Counted from the stretch's first letter, positions 9,698 through 20,912 are shown. The stretch is 64,000 nucleotides of DNA from Saccharomycopsis fibuligera x Saccharomycopsis cf. fibuligera (GCA_001936135.1 CP012811.1:1984001-2048000), one strand, 5' to 3'. Notes: a model not told the origin generated them from the sequence alone. Translations and numbers: made by a program.

Positions 9698-9914
9698 TTT
9701 TCGTGTAATGTTGACTTGTAAGATGTGTAGGTTACAGGCAAGTCAAAATAGCAGTTATTTCTTCACTACAGTCAGCATCAAGAGTTTTTCAATAGTCTTT
9801 TTTTTGTTCTTTTCAATTTTCTGAAAAATTGAATTTGTTATTTTTTATTAATGGTTACGAGCGATGTGTCATATTTCTTTTCATTTTCTCTTTAAGAAAT
9901 AACATTTTCAACTT

Positions 9915-9996
9915 GGCAACGTGTCCGAGCGGTTAAGGAGAAAGATTAGAAATCTTTTGGGCTTTGCCCGCGCAGGTTCGAGTCCTGCCGTTGTCG
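9915..9996 (+). tRNA. tRNA-Ser (anticodon AGA)
   Basis: 82 nt with a 7-bp acceptor stem GGCAACG/CGTTGTC (one G:T pair), discriminator G, anticodon AGA at 9948-9950, a long variable arm (TGGGCTTTGCCCGCG region) as in serine tRNAs, and the T arm GCAGGTTCGAGTCCTGC. It closely resembles the S. cerevisiae tRNA-Ser(AGA). No intron. A T run downstream (about 10000-10005) can stop Pol III. Confidence 0.97.
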
Positions 9997-10343
9997 ATTA
10001 TTTTTTGCCATTTACTTGTAAGTGAACGAGGAAATTTGCTAAAAATTGAATTTTTTGGGCCTCCCTGCAAATAGTTGGCAAAAGCTACTATTATATCCCA
10101 CCCAATTTTGCAGTCGAAAAACCTCTTAAGGTGATAGATAGAACATACAAGCGGATATTTTAGCACATAAAGTTTTACAAGCTCCACAATGAAAAATATT
10201 GAACAGAAAAAATTTAGAAAATACGATTGGTATTAGTACACTAAATAGGAGTCAACTTTTGACATATAGAAATAATAAAAGAGGGTTATTGATTAAAATT
10301 CTCAAAGAATTAATGTAGCCCCGAAAAATCACTTTTAACGGCA
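9997..10343. other. Spacer between tRNA-Ser and ferritin-like gene
   Basis: About 350 bp of AT-rich sequence that includes the tRNA terminator and the 3' flank of the minus-strand gene. No recognisable retroelement end was seen beside the tRNA. Confidence 0.5.
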
Positions 10344-11567
10344 TTAGTCTGCTTGGTAAAGAACTGGACCAGCGACAACATGTTCATTAATTTTGGTGAT
10401 ATTGAAAGAGGTAATAGGAACTGCTTCATCAACCAAAGCAACAAACACTGTACCATTGACAATAGTGTTGTTGAGATTAGGGAAAACAGTAGTGTCAGGT
10501 TGAATAGTCCAGGCTGTACGGTTGTCGGTGTTAACGTCTGTTAAGTTGGTGTAAGTAGTGTTGAGTTGAGAAACCCAAGCAGCGAATTTTGGTACACCAT
10601 TACTCAAAGTTGCAGTCTTGTAAAGTTTGTCACCTTCAACATCATCTGGGTTACCTGTTGTGCTACCATTGTATTCACCAGCGTTAGTGTAATTGATATT
10701 TGGAGCATTGTGAACAGCGACCCAGCCAGTTGCTTTTCCTGGTTCATCCCAGCTAAATTGAATTTTTCTGCCTGGTTCGGTCAAAGTGTTGTTGTTGGTT
10801 GAGATAGCTGGTCTTGATCCAGTGTCATTGCTCAATGATTTTGGGGGGTTCAAGACATGCAAAGCTGGGAAGTTTTGGAATTCAATGTAAGGGTTTTCGG
10901 CTGGGCACGAAGTAACATATGGAGCCAATAAAGTCCAAGCCCATGCTTGTGGAACACCTGCAATAAAGTCATATGGCATTGGACTCAAACCTTGGAATTG
11001 ACGGAAAATAAATTGCTGTCTGGCTTCAACGGTGATAGATTGAAGCAAAAGGGAGGCGGCAGCTCTAGAATCCAAATGACCCAAAAATCCATACACACCA
11101 GATTCACCCCAGCGAGTAAGTTGTTGACTGTAGGCAATAAATTCAGGAACAGTCTCAAATGGGTAGGTGTAATTGCATCGTTTAGGTGCACTTTCTCCTA
11201 ACATGTTAGAGATCAACTGAGCATGGCCAACTTCCTGAATGGCCATTTGGTGAATAATATCTCTGTCGGCAGTCGTAAACCCTTGTGCCTCAAATTCCTC
11301 AGCAGAAAACTTTGCCAAACCGTAATTGAATAAGTCCAATTCAATATATTCTTGGTTGAGTGCAAGAAGTAGGGATTGGTAGTCGAAATCAGAGAGGGGG
11401 TGGTAATAAGGTACAGTAGTGTTGTCAGTACCGTTTCCGCCAGATGGAGTGTATGGTTGGATTAAGTCGGCAAAAGGGTCTGTTGTATTTCTGTCGACTG
11501 GATAAGCAACAGTTGTAGTCGCGAGAAGCGAAATAAACAAAGTTAGCTTGGAAAGCATAGCAAACAT
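10344..11567 (-). CDS. Secreted ferritin-like protein, Rds1 type
   Basis: A 407-residue protein. Residues 1-21 form a signal peptide (MFAMLSKLTLFISLLATTTV, cleavage near AYP). Residues about 60-215 match the ferritin-like (Ferritin_2) domain found in S. pombe Rds1 and related stress-response proteins. Candidate metal ligands are Glu73/Glu76 in NQEYIELDLF, Glu112 and His115 in EVGH, and Glu181 in ITVEARQQF. Many N-glycosylation sequons (NTT, NGT, NYT, NLT) follow, as expected for a wall or secreted protein. No GPI-type hydrophobic tail is seen at the C-terminus (GPVLYQAD). The real biochemical activity of the family is unknown. An AGGGG stress-type site lies upstream at about 11683. A second in-frame ATG three codons in could also start. 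Confidence 0.8.
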   Translation of the reverse strand: MFAMLSKLTLFISLLATTTVAYPVDRNTTDPFADLIQPYTPSGGNGTDNTTVPYYHPLSDFDYQSLLLALNQEYIELDLFNYGLAKFSAEEFEAQGFTTADRDIIHQMAIQEVGHAQLISNMLGESAPKRCNYTYPFETVPEFIAYSQQLTRWGESGVYGFLGHLDSRAAASLLLQSITVEARQQFIFRQFQGLSPMPYDFIAGVPQAWAWTLLAPYVTSCPAENPYIEFQNFPALHVLNPPKSLSNDTGSRPAISTNNNTLTEPGRKIQFSWDEPGKATGWVAVHNAPNINYTNAGEYNGSTTGNPDDVEGDKLYKTATLSNGVPKFAAWVSQLNTTYTNLTDVNTDNRTAWTIQPDTTVFPNLNNTIVNGTVFVALVDEAVPITSFNITKINEHVVAGPVLYQAD

Positions 11568-13516
11568 TCTCTGATATACTTTTTTTTTTATGGTATATGG
11601 TGCTTTTTTTTTTTTTGTTTTTTTGTGTGTGTGTATGTTGATTTCTTTAAAATGTAAAAGTCATGAAGATAAAGCTTCCCAAGGGGAAAACCTTGAAATA
11701 TTTATAACCTGTTCTGTTTTGTATTACAAATATACCTTGCTCTAGGTCCCTGACTTTGTAACCTTGGTGTTTCTTCCTACTGAGTGTGACAAAATCTCCT
11801 CAGTTGCGCTTTTTTCATGTCACACAAATAAAAGAGATGCACTGCATATATGCATGTCTGCTGTCTTCAACGCCTCAACAAACATCCGCAATACATCTTA
11901 TACCAAACCCCATGTGTGGACAGTATTGTATACACAATATAAAGTATGCCAACCTTGCTTTGCTTCGGGTCTTGCTTTGTTGACCAGGAGATTGTATGCT
12001 TACTGTCAGTAAGATTGTAGAATCTGTATGTTGGCAAAAAAAACCTGTCATTACGTTTAAGGTTTGCAGTAGAAATACTTGCTTGCTCCGACACTTCTTA
12101 CAATTCAACAATAGCTACACTTGCTTTAGTCTCATGCAAACAAACTTATGTTTCTATTTTCGACAATTCAATTAACTATTATGATACTAAAAAGCCTACC
12201 CAGAAACTATATTATTACTAAATTATTCGAGCCCACCCCTGAAGTTGTGCACGATCGGGAAGAATTTCAGATTTTTTTCTTTTTTTTCTTGAAAGTAGTA
12301 TTAGCTCATATCTAATAATTATACAGCAAAGGTATAGTTTTGGAGTTTCGTTTTGCAGAAAAGTTAAGTATGTTACCCATAGACATTAGCACATAAATGT
12401 GATTCTATGGGGCGATATTTCTTAAGTTTCATGGAAAATTATAAACTGTTGTTGCGAACTTACCGTAGGGTCAGGTCTCATGTACGTAAGCGAGAGCGGA
12501 TACATATTAAATCTGCAATGGTTTTATAGGATTTAATAATAAAATCTGGTCCAGACACTTTCGGTATAGGAGTGTATCTAGAAATCCAGATCACTTTCTA
12601 TAGATAATCTATTGCAACGTTGAAATGATTTATCATCAGATTAAAAAATATTGTGTTCAAACTACTTTTTTTTGGAGGCACAAATACTTTCGACCTCTCC
12701 CACACACTCTCTCTTTCTCTATTTTTCTCTCCCTCCTTTAAATTTCTCTTCAGCTCAACAGTATTACTCAATAATCTTAATAGTACGATACTTAGCGTTA
12801 TTATCAAATATAAACTTAGCTTAAAGCAATACAGCGAAATACCAATTGGCTTCTTACCAAAGCTAATGTACACATATCTTCGCAAAATACTTTTGAACAG
12901 CGTTTCAAATTCACAAGTCCCTTGCCAATGGCTTCACTGTCCTGCTACGAGGACAAATCTAAGCCAGAGGCATCATCCGGTTAAGTTCTTTAGAACTACG
13001 AATGCTACTACTCGGGAAAAATAGGAGCACTGGTGAAGGTTTGAAGCATTTATGACTTCATACAGTAGGAAATATCTGATGCCTGCGTTTGTTTTACTTG
13101 AGATGTTTGTACATCTAACATCTTTACTTGAGGATCCAACATAACGGGTGTTTAGACCGCACAGTACCCGCACTTAACTCTCCGGTGACCACTTACGTAA
13201 TCCGTACCACTCTCTTCGCCTGTCCGTCCGATGAGATTGAAAAAAAAATTTTTTTTTTTTTTTTGCATGAACTTTTTCATAGTCTCTGTGGACTTATGGA
13301 TATTATTTCTACCCTTCAGGAGCTGCTTTTAATATAGAAACACTAACTGTATTGATTTACTTTCACTTACCCAAGTACAAAGTAAGCTCACAGAAAATCT
13401 GCTTATCAAGACAAAATTCAGAAATAGTAATAAAAGTAGCTGATCAGCTTGTATTTTTTTACTTCTACAGCAGTCATACATTTTCTGTACAGGGAAAACG
13501 AATTATATAATACAAA
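11568..13516. other. Divergent spacer: promoters of ferritin-like gene and ARX1
   Basis: 1.9 kb between two start codons facing apart. It holds T runs near 11581-11622, a nested hairpin (arms 12376-12383 and 12404-12411 with an inner CACAT/ATGTG stem), a pyrimidine-rich stretch near 12690-12750 and the ARX1 PAC/RRPE pair. Short frames present have no family support. The segment 12900-13150 is less AT-rich but I recognise nothing in it. Confidence 0.5.
13229..13255 (+). promoter_or_regulatory. PAC and RRPE elements upstream of ARX1
   Basis: GATGAGATT at 13230-13238 fits the PAC core and is followed directly by a TGAAAAAAAAATTTTT-type element (about 13238-13254) that fits RRPE. They sit about 280 bp upstream of the ARX1 ATG, in the same order as in many yeast ribosome biogenesis promoters. 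The first is a good match, the second is partly a homopolymer. Confidence 0.55.
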
Positions 13517-15319
13517 ATGGAATTATCTAGAGTGAATAACCAAGATTCTGACATCTTGCTCAAGGGAAAGAATGCTCTCAACGAGACTGTCATAGACAAA
13601 TATAGACTCGCTGGTCAAGTTTCCCAGACCGGTCTTAGCTATGTGATTTCCCTTATTCATGATTCCTACCATTTAGGAAAGATCAACCCACCATTAACTC
13701 CAGCCGAGATCTGTGCTTTGGGTGATTCATATTTGTACAGAGCGTTATCTACCGTTTATCAAAAAGGTTCCAAAGCAGTGAATGAAAAAGGTATTGCATA
13801 TCCAGTGTCTTTGGATATAAACGATTCTGCTAATGGGATTTCTCCAGAATTGTCTGCTGATGCCAGCTTCAATAACCCAACAAACAACCCATTCAAGCCA
13901 GGTGATATTGTGAAAATTACCCTTGGTGCTCATATTGACGGTTACACCGCCTTAGTGTCTCATACTGTTGTTATTTATCCACCGCCAGATCTCACTAATG
14001 CTAATCCACAACCAGAAGGTCCATTGCTTGGTCCAAAAGCAGACGCCATTTGTGCTGTTTATGCTGCCACTGAAGCTGTGGTATCTCTTCTCGGATGTGC
14101 ATTGTTTCCTGAGAAGTTGCCAGAAAATCTTGCTACTGCTGCTCCTTCTGGCAATAACAGCCAAAAAATAACCGGTTCTTTGATTAGAAAAGTTGTTGAC
14201 AAAGTTGCCGAGTCTTTTGGCTGTGTGGTTGTTCCAGGTTCCAAGGTGAGAAGAATTAGAAGATTTTTGGCTGGTCAAGCTGAAAATATTGTTGCAGAAA
14301 AAGAATTTAAAGGTGTTGTTTGGGCTGAAGCTCATCAAGAATACAATTTGTTACAAAGATCCAAGCAATTACAAAATGGTCAAAGTGATGCTTTGATTAC
14401 CATGGACAATGGCAATTATGACAAATTGGGTATTAGTGAATCTTCTGCTATACCGACAGATGAATTTGTCATTACACCAGGTGAAGTGTATGCTATTGAT
14501 ATTAAAATGGCTTCAGTTGCCGGATTTAGCAAACCGGGTGTTGTGACTTTACAAAATGTCGATGGATACAGTGGTAAGAACCACAACAAAACTGAACTTG
14601 TGGCCAAATCAGATGTCTACATTAGAGATTTCGCCATAAGTTACACTTTAAAATTGAAAAGTGCTCGTCTCGCTTTAAGTAAGATTGAAAACACTAGCTC
14701 TGTATACCCATTCAAACTTAACCATTTGTCTGAAAATTTCCCAATCAAGACTAAGCTCAGCATTGATGAACAACGTGAAATCATGGCCAAAATTGCCAAA
14801 GACATAAACAAATCTAGATTGGGATTGAGTGAATGTGTGAATAACCATTTGGTGGTAGAAAAGAAAATCCAACTTGCTAAATTCTTGCCATTAGAAGACA
14901 TTTTGAACAGCTCTAATGAAAACGCTAGACCAACCGGCTATAATGACTTGACTCTAATGCACAACAACTTGCCGGGTTTCGAAGTTCCGTTGCCTAAATT
15001 GGGTATAACCCACTTAAAATTGAAATCTTTGTTGAAGAAATCAGAAAAGGTTGATGTTGCTAGAGAAGTGACTACTATCGCTTTGAACAACAGTAAAGTC
15101 AATGATAACAAGCCAGCAGAAGTTTTAAGAATAACCGGTGGTTCCAAGAGCACGGCTCCTAACTGGGTTCATTCCAACTACAAGTTACAAGATGAGGATA
15201 TTTTGAATTTGATTAAATTGGGCCAAGACCAAAGATTTGGTATCAAGATTAAAGAATGTTTGCCAATGAAATTGACCGACATTAAGAATGACGGAACTGA
15301 GAAGATGGCCATGGATTAG
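13517..15319 (+). CDS. ARX1: Arx1, pre-60S export factor (methionine aminopeptidase fold)
   Basis: A 600-residue protein, about the length of yeast Arx1. Arx1 binds the polypeptide exit tunnel of nascent 60S subunits together with Alb1, helps export through the nuclear pore and is removed in the cytoplasm by Rei1 and Jjj1. The sequence has the Ebp1-like MetAP fold: KYRLAGQVSQTGLSYVISLI, NNPFKPGDIVKITLGAHIDG and SHTVVIYPP. The catalytic metal ligands of true aminopeptidases are not preserved (for example GAHIDG without the usual aspartate pair), consistent with a non-enzymatic role. Leucine is encoded without CTG in all parts I read. Upstream PAC/RRPE elements fit its role. The start is the first ATG in the frame. 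Confidence 0.94.
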   Translation: MELSRVNNQDSDILLKGKNALNETVIDKYRLAGQVSQTGLSYVISLIHDSYHLGKINPPLTPAEICALGDSYLYRALSTVYQKGSKAVNEKGIAYPVSLDINDSANGISPELSADASFNNPTNNPFKPGDIVKITLGAHIDGYTALVSHTVVIYPPPDLTNANPQPEGPLLGPKADAICAVYAATEAVVSLLGCALFPEKLPENLATAAPSGNNSQKITGSLIRKVVDKVAESFGCVVVPGSKVRRIRRFLAGQAENIVAEKEFKGVVWAEAHQEYNLLQRSKQLQNGQSDALITMDNGNYDKLGISESSAIPTDEFVITPGEVYAIDIKMASVAGFSKPGVVTLQNVDGYSGKNHNKTELVAKSDVYIRDFAISYTLKLKSARLALSKIENTSSVYPFKLNHLSENFPIKTKLSIDEQREIMAKIAKDINKSRLGLSECVNNHLVVEKKIQLAKFLPLEDILNSSNENARPTGYNDLTLMHNNLPGFEVPLPKLGITHLKLKSLLKKSEKVDVAREVTTIALNNSKVNDNKPAEVLRITGGSKSTAPNWVHSNYKLQDEDILNLIKLGQDQRFGIKIKECLPMKLTDIKNDGTEKMAMD

Positions 15320-16235
15320 TTTGTATGGTACATTATGCTTTGCATTTGTTTTACTGCTTTTTTTTTATAAATATTTTTTGGTTTTTTGGTTTTTTTCTTT
15401 TGTTATAATACAAGTTCTTTTAAACGCAGCTGTTAGATTTTGTAGGCACACCTGGGGGCTTTTGTTTTTGCAGATCCTCGGTTTATACGATTCTTTGCCC
15501 AAACGCTGAAGAGCGAATGATAGTTAAGAAGCGGTCGAAAAAGCATCAAAAATAAGTTAAAATTTAAATTTGATGCATGATTATGGTGTCTTTAAAATGA
15601 CATTATGCAATGCACAAGGCACCTCAAACTAACTATATATGGCTAGCTTGAAAAAGTGCGTTATTTTAAAAAATTTAATACTTCTAATCACAGAACAAAA
15701 GTTCGAATAAAATTTGAAAAATTGCAGCTTGTGGAGAAGCGTGGTTTGGCAATACTGTATTTTACTGCAAAGCCTTTAAGTGTAAAAAAGCTAAAGGTCC
15801 CAAAAGCCAGAAAGTAGGTTATGGTCTGGTATGGTCTGGTCTGACCAGAGATAATTTCTACCAGCAGTATTTTAACCATCCAAGGGTGTACCGGTGTATT
15901 TTACTCAAGTTCGGAAGGCTTAAATTCCGAAACTCACTCCGAAAAGTTTCAACCATAGCTATAGGGAAAGGACGGATGGGGAATAAATACGCAGCGAGAA
16001 TCGACCCCCTCTCGCCAAGTCTTACAACACCGTGCAGCATGCACTAGTGCTCAGGTCCTCAGGTCCTCAAGTCCCGTACCAACAAATTTACCATATTATA
16101 TAAAGTGAGTTGGCTGCCTATAAAATCTTCTCAGCCTTTTAGGAAAAAAATGCTCAACTTGGTTTTTAAATTAATTTGCTCTTTGTTGATTATACCATAA
16201 TTTATCAAATCTAATACTAATCTATTATTTTCAAC
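15320..16235. promoter_or_regulatory. Spacer: ARX1 3' flank and superoxide dismutase promoter
   Basis: About 900 bp between tandem genes. Near the downstream gene lie a CCCCT stress-type element (about 16005-16010), a three-fold 8-bp direct repeat (ctcaggtc, ctcaggtc, ctcaagtc; about 16050-16074) and a TATA box tatataaag at about 16096-16104, roughly 135 bp before the ATG. This suggests an inducible promoter. A doubled atggtctggt lies at 15821-15840. Confidence 0.5.
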
Positions 16236-16907
16236 ATGCGTCCATTCCAAAATATTCTCGCCGCTACTGCCGCTGCTACCGTTGTTTCTGCTTCAGCACC
16301 AAAAGTGTCTGACTCTCCAGCTGGAGCTCATGCTATTGCCAAATTCCCAGAAGGTGGCAATTCCTCTGTTAAAGGTTCTGTTCAATTCTCCTCTGAAAGC
16401 AATGGCCAAGTCAAGGTCTCTGTTGACATTTCTGGCTTGCCAACCGGTGGTACTCCATACCTTTACCACATTCATGAATTTGCTGTTCCAGAAGATGGTA
16501 ACTGTACTGCTACTGGTGAACACTTGAACACTTACAAAGCCCCAACCCCATGCGATGCTTCTACTCCAGATAATTGTGAACTTGGTGACTTGTCTGGTAA
16601 ATGGGGTACTTTCAACAGCACTTCTTACAGCACTTCATTCACTGACCCATACTTGTCCTTGGATCCATCTGACGAATCTTTCATTGCTGCTAATAGATCT
16701 ATTGTTTTCCATTTCCACAACAAGACCAGAATTGCTTGTGCCAACTTGGAATTCACTGCTGCTTCTTCCAATGTTTCTTCTAACAACACCAAAAATAGCA
16801 CTTCTGGTGAAGCTACCAGTACTTACGATGGCGCTGCTAATGCTTTGACTGTTGCTGGCTCTACAGGTCTTGCTGGTTTGGCTGTTTTACTTTCTATGCT
16901 TTTGTAA
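16236..16907 (+). CDS. GPI-anchored extracellular Cu-only superoxide dismutase
   Basis: A 223-residue protein like Candida Sod4/Sod5/Sod6. It should disproportionate superoxide at the cell surface using copper alone. Residues 1-20 are a signal peptide. The SOD core has His78 and His80 (HIH), His96 (GEHLN) and His159 in SIVFHFHNKTR as copper ligands, Cys90 and Cys168/169-region (IACAN) for the conserved disulfide, and Arg165 as the active-site arginine. The zinc loop of ordinary Cu/Zn enzymes is missing, which defines the Cu-only class. A Ser/Thr/Asn-rich stalk (about 174-200) leads to a C-terminal hydrophobic tail (TGLAGLAVLLSMLL) for GPI attachment. N-sequons: NSS, NCT, NST, NRS, NKT. No CTG codon occurs in 223 codons. 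I cannot say which of the SOD4-6 paralogues it is. Confidence 0.92.
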   Translation: MRPFQNILAATAAATVVSASAPKVSDSPAGAHAIAKFPEGGNSSVKGSVQFSSESNGQVKVSVDISGLPTGGTPYLYHIHEFAVPEDGNCTATGEHLNTYKAPTPCDASTPDNCELGDLSGKWGTFNSTSYSTSFTDPYLSLDPSDESFIAANRSIVFHFHNKTRIACANLEFTAASSNVSSNNTKNSTSGEATSTYDGAANALTVAGSTGLAGLAVLLSMLL

Positions 16908-19209
16908 GCTGATATAGTTGCGTTGTAAATAACGTTCCTTTTGTTTTAAATTTCGCTACGATATTCACCTCTAGCAATTTTTAAATGTTTTTGATATAAA
17001 TTGAAAAACTTAATATCTTAGCTTGTTTTTTGTTTTCCTACTGTAGTTACAGCACTGGATAGTAATGTTGTCTATTTTTGATGAAACGGCCGATAACAAC
17101 AATAGCGTATGCATGATGAACTGGATAATCACAAAAACATCTTCAGTTTTTATAAACAAACTATATTGCGATCCAACTAGCCCTCAAGTTTATTTAATTC
17201 CTTTTGGTCCCGACAATAATTCTAATGGTTTTAATGCACTATAACTTTGTGAGCGCTCACACGTTGCTGATTGACTTGTGCTTGAAAACTTTTCAGCTCA
17301 ATTGAGCCTTTCAAGCTTGATGCTGGCAAATTTCATTCTGTATGTAGATGCATTCCAACGCATAATAAATTAATGTTAACCCCCAGTATAATCACAAATT
17401 CTCATTTACGCCGCCAGAATGCCGATATACAGGAATCGCGGCAAAAAGTACGAACTAAATAATGTGCAAACAATAAAGATAACAATAGCAATAATAATGA
17501 AAAACATCTCAATCGAGAGAATTGACATTCTCAATAGCCAGTTTAGGTCTCTTACTAATTGTGACTCTCGCCTTTGGCTAATAAACTATCTTTCTGAAAA
17601 GTACATAAAAAATTTGAACTGTGGGCCGTGTTGGACCCACCCCGGTGCCTCGAGCGATCACTGCTGTCTGATCGGTGCGCTAAGTATATGTTTTGCCCAT
17701 TGCCAAGTCTACGACAAAGTTAAAAAATAAATAAAAAATAAATAAAAAAAACTGTTGTACCCGTGCATACGTATTCCGTTGTTGTTGTTTTGATTCTTTA
17801 ACTATTTATAGAATCCTTTTCCATTCGCTCATTCGCTTCAGTTCAATTCTTTTTCGCTGTCTTTTCAATTAACAACTATTAAGTTCGGGAATGTGGCGCG
17901 TATACGGACACGCATACTGACATGCATTGTCATGCATGATACCTAATCGGACACACCAGGTCCAAAGTCAGTCAACATTAGGAATAACACCGACAAGTCA
18001 AATCTTCAAAGGTTGGTCGGATATAATCCTGCTTCGACATAATATTATCTCGGAAATAAAGGCTTGTCTGAAAGGACGCAAGGGAAAACTACCATAAATT
18101 TTACCTAATATAGTAAACAAGCAAAAACAAGAGAGAGAGTTAAAAGAGAAAGCAAAATTTTAATCGTTTAAGTGGATATACTTTCGTGTTTTACAATTTA
18201 ACTCAAATCATTTTTAGTTTGTAATAATCATAGTTGTAGACCACTCTGGCTGCTCACTTTTTTTTGACATTCCAATCAAGCTCAAAGCACTTATGCTTGC
18301 AAATATATTTGCTTGTTTTAAGTCTGGCTTGTCTTGCTTTTCTTGATCAAATTTGTCTTGTTCTTGAGCCTGTCCACTATTACCTCAAGGCAGAGACAGT
18401 CCAGAGGCAATCCTGCAATCACGAACGAACGTGAAAGGAAAACAGACTAGGCGAACTGCGTAGGATTAGAGAATGGTTTTCAACATACGTTGGGTGCTTA
18501 CAATTTTGTAGAACCGCGCAATCAGGTTGATATATGTGTATGCATCTAAACCATGATGTTAACATTAGATAAAAAATTACAGTACTAAGAACAGATCATG
18601 ATGGAATATGAAAACCAGCATGAATCAAATGCAGCAGGACGTAAAAATCGTAATAGTATAATATACATAACGTAACACTTAAAAAAAAATGCTCGTCGGT
18701 AATATAGTTCACAATCAAACCAAGATAAAATCAGAATATGGGTTAAAGGTAAATGAAAAATGGAATATGCGCAAATATTGCGCCATTAAAGATAAAGAAT
18801 ACAGATATCGTAAGGCATTAAAAAGGTTGAATATATCAACGGGAAACAGCGTGAAATGATAAAAAAAAGGAAATTATGAGATAAAAAATCGATGAGAAAA
18901 GTAAATAAAATAAAAAATGAACCAGTCACTAAAATGATTAAATTGCCAACCAGAAAATCTATCAAATGACCCTTGCTATGGTAATAGTAATATATATAAA
19001 TAATAATGAAAAAAGATATGAGAATAATGAACCACGATGCTGCAAATCACCCAACAGTAGAAAGGGAAAAAAATAAAAACAAAAATAGATAAAGGACCGC
19101 AATGTGAAACAAACATAAACCTGAAAAAAAACTGAAAAACATGATACAAAAGAATTAAAATTATGCAATGTATGCCATTTGCCTTGAGCAAAAAGAAAAC
19201 AAAAACAAT
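16908..19209. other. Long convergent spacer between superoxide dismutase and BUR6
   Basis: 2.3 kb between two 3' ends. It is AT-rich with A runs on the BUR6 side. An ATG-started open frame of 103 codons (17419-17730) with a Cys-rich end has no recognised family and is not called as a gene. A short inverted-repeat-rich patch with tgacatgcattgtcatgcat lies at about 17919-17938. No RNA gene recognised. Confidence 0.5.
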
Positions 19210-19614
19210 TCAATGCTGTTCAGACTCGTTAGCATATTTTGCAACTACTTCAACAAGAAAATCAAATTTTTCATTAACTTCCACTGCCGTCTTCACATGC
19301 TGAGCACTTATTCTCCTGGCACCATTTTTTCTAGCCTCATCACAGGATTTTTCAACCAAGGAGCATAGGAAAATTTCAAGAGCTTTGCCAACCACTACTG
19401 GAGTAGCTTGAGCAACTTTTCCAATATCTTCATCGCTCTGCATAAGCTTTTTGATTCTAGCGGCTGGAAAATGTGTCTTTATCAAGTCATAGTTAGGTAC
19501 CTTTTGTGTGGTTCCACTGGAAGCAGCAGTAGCAGCAAGGTCAGAGACTGCAGGCGTTGCTGTAGTTGTAGGGCCTGTGGCGGTGTCTGTGGCGGTGTAA
19601 GTATTTGTGGACAT
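19210..19614 (-). CDS. BUR6: NC2 alpha subunit Bur6 (histone-fold transcription regulator)
   Basis: A 134-residue protein starting at MSTNTYTATDTATG. NC2 (Bur6-Ncb2) binds TBP on DNA and represses or redistributes Pol II pre-initiation complexes. After a Thr/Ala-rich N-terminus the H2A-like histone fold begins at about residue 48: THFPAARIKKLMQSDEDIGK, then VAQATPVVVGKALEIFLCSL, VEKSCDEARKNGARRISAQH and VKTAVEVNEKFDFLVEVVAK. This is a nearly complete match to the NC2-alpha/DRAP1 core. The frame continues upstream of the Met without another in-frame ATG of note, and I chose the ATG at 19614 because the N-terminus is short in the family. High confidence. Confidence 0.95.
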   Translation of the reverse strand: MSTNTYTATDTATGPTTTATPAVSDLAATAASSGTTQKVPNYDLIKTHFPAARIKKLMQSDEDIGKVAQATPVVVGKALEIFLCSLVEKSCDEARKNGARRISAQHVKTAVEVNEKFDFLVEVVAKYANESEQH

Positions 19615-20912
19615 GCTGGGAAAAAGCGGAAGCAGACAAGCAGCAGGCAAACTGTAATTATAATCTGTGTGGCTAGTTCGAGTTCGAACGCTGGATCCAA
19701 GCGGCCAATGGTAGCAGAGGAGCGTAAGACGGGGTGTGCGGGTGTTGGAGCAACAGATATACATAAAAATAAAAAGTGTGAAAGCTGCGCTGCCGGGAAC
19801 AGAAACTGGCGGGATTCTCGCCGTCTTTATATGTCGTCCGCTGTGAACCACCGCCTACCGCCACCGCCGGCCAATCGTAGCCGCGCTTTACATGGCTCCC
19901 AACCTCACCGTTGCACTGCACTTTCTGCCATACATGTGTACACTAACAAAAAATAATAGATTTCTTTTTGTCCACCGGGGTCTCCACAAATATCAGCTGG
20001 TCGTGAGACTTTCTCGTGTATTTAATGTATGCCACGGCGGGAACAATTTTATTTTAACAGTTCGTTTGGCAAGGCGCTTGTAATTCGTGTTACGAGTATG
20101 GCCAGTTACAGAGGCTTTAGTAAAAGAAATTTTCTCGTTTCTAGAAAAAGACTTACATTAACTATATCTACAGTGGAAATGTTTGTGTTCTTGGAGACAC
20201 CGAAGATTCTGAATTGCAGTCCATTATCAAAAGATAACAAACAGCATGTCTTCGATGTACTATGATGCACTTTAGGTAATATTTGTTCTTGAACAGAATG
20301 TGAAAATAAACCACCAGTAGTTGAGTCCGAGAACTCAAACCACAAGCTGGTCCACAGCAGCTTAGTGTTGCCTTAGAAAGGCTATCAAAACGAAAGCGCA
20401 GGAAAAAGGATGTCTGACAGGTACAAGGTGTCAAGCCAACACCAGCTGCTGATCTGTCCAGAAGAGAAAATGAGTATAATTAATTGAGAAAGTAATTTTT
20501 TTTTTGGAATTAAAAATTCATGATTCATCTCCTCAATTTGTATTAATTGCCTCTTGCTTGCAAGAATAAATTATTTTCAATTTCGGAGATTTACAGTGAG
20601 AAAGATAAAATAAAATTCATTAAACGCAATCAAACGTTTATTAATTGACATCTAGTAATTGAAACAATATTGGTGTTCTTCATTCATATTGTTTCATATT
20701 ATTTTGAAACTGTTATTGATTTGAATGGAGATATAAAATCGAGGGAAAGGAATAATTACAAAACTAAAAATTAAAAAAAAAAAAAAATTTACCTTAAAAA
20801 ACTGCTACCAGCAAGCCCATAGAAAAAAACAGTCACATGGTTTAACATGGTACCCGGCCTTGACACATAATGCCAAATATAAATATTATTACATTTTATT
20901 TTTGTATAGCAA
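19615..20912. other. Spacer: BUR6 promoter to tRNA-His
   Basis: About 1.3 kb. The part near BUR6 (19650-19900) is GC-richer and contains its promoter. The rest is AT-rich with no recognised gene. No retroelement end was recognised upstream of the tRNA. Confidence 0.45.

Noticed and set aside
12450-12480. GAACTTACCGTAGG, considered as a U1 snRNA 5' end
   Set aside because: Only the 7-nt ACTTACC agrees. The following sequence lacks the conserved U1 loop sequences.
13030-13141. Possible solo LTR end on the minus strand (TGTTGGATCC start at 13141)
   Set aside because: Only one end looks LTR-like. I found no matching CA end, no flanking duplication and no internal element sequence, so I make no element call.
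17380-17395. Short string CAGTATAATCA, considered as part of a telomerase RNA template
   Set aside because: The match is 11 nt, without the rest of a telomere repeat or the repeated ends a template needs.
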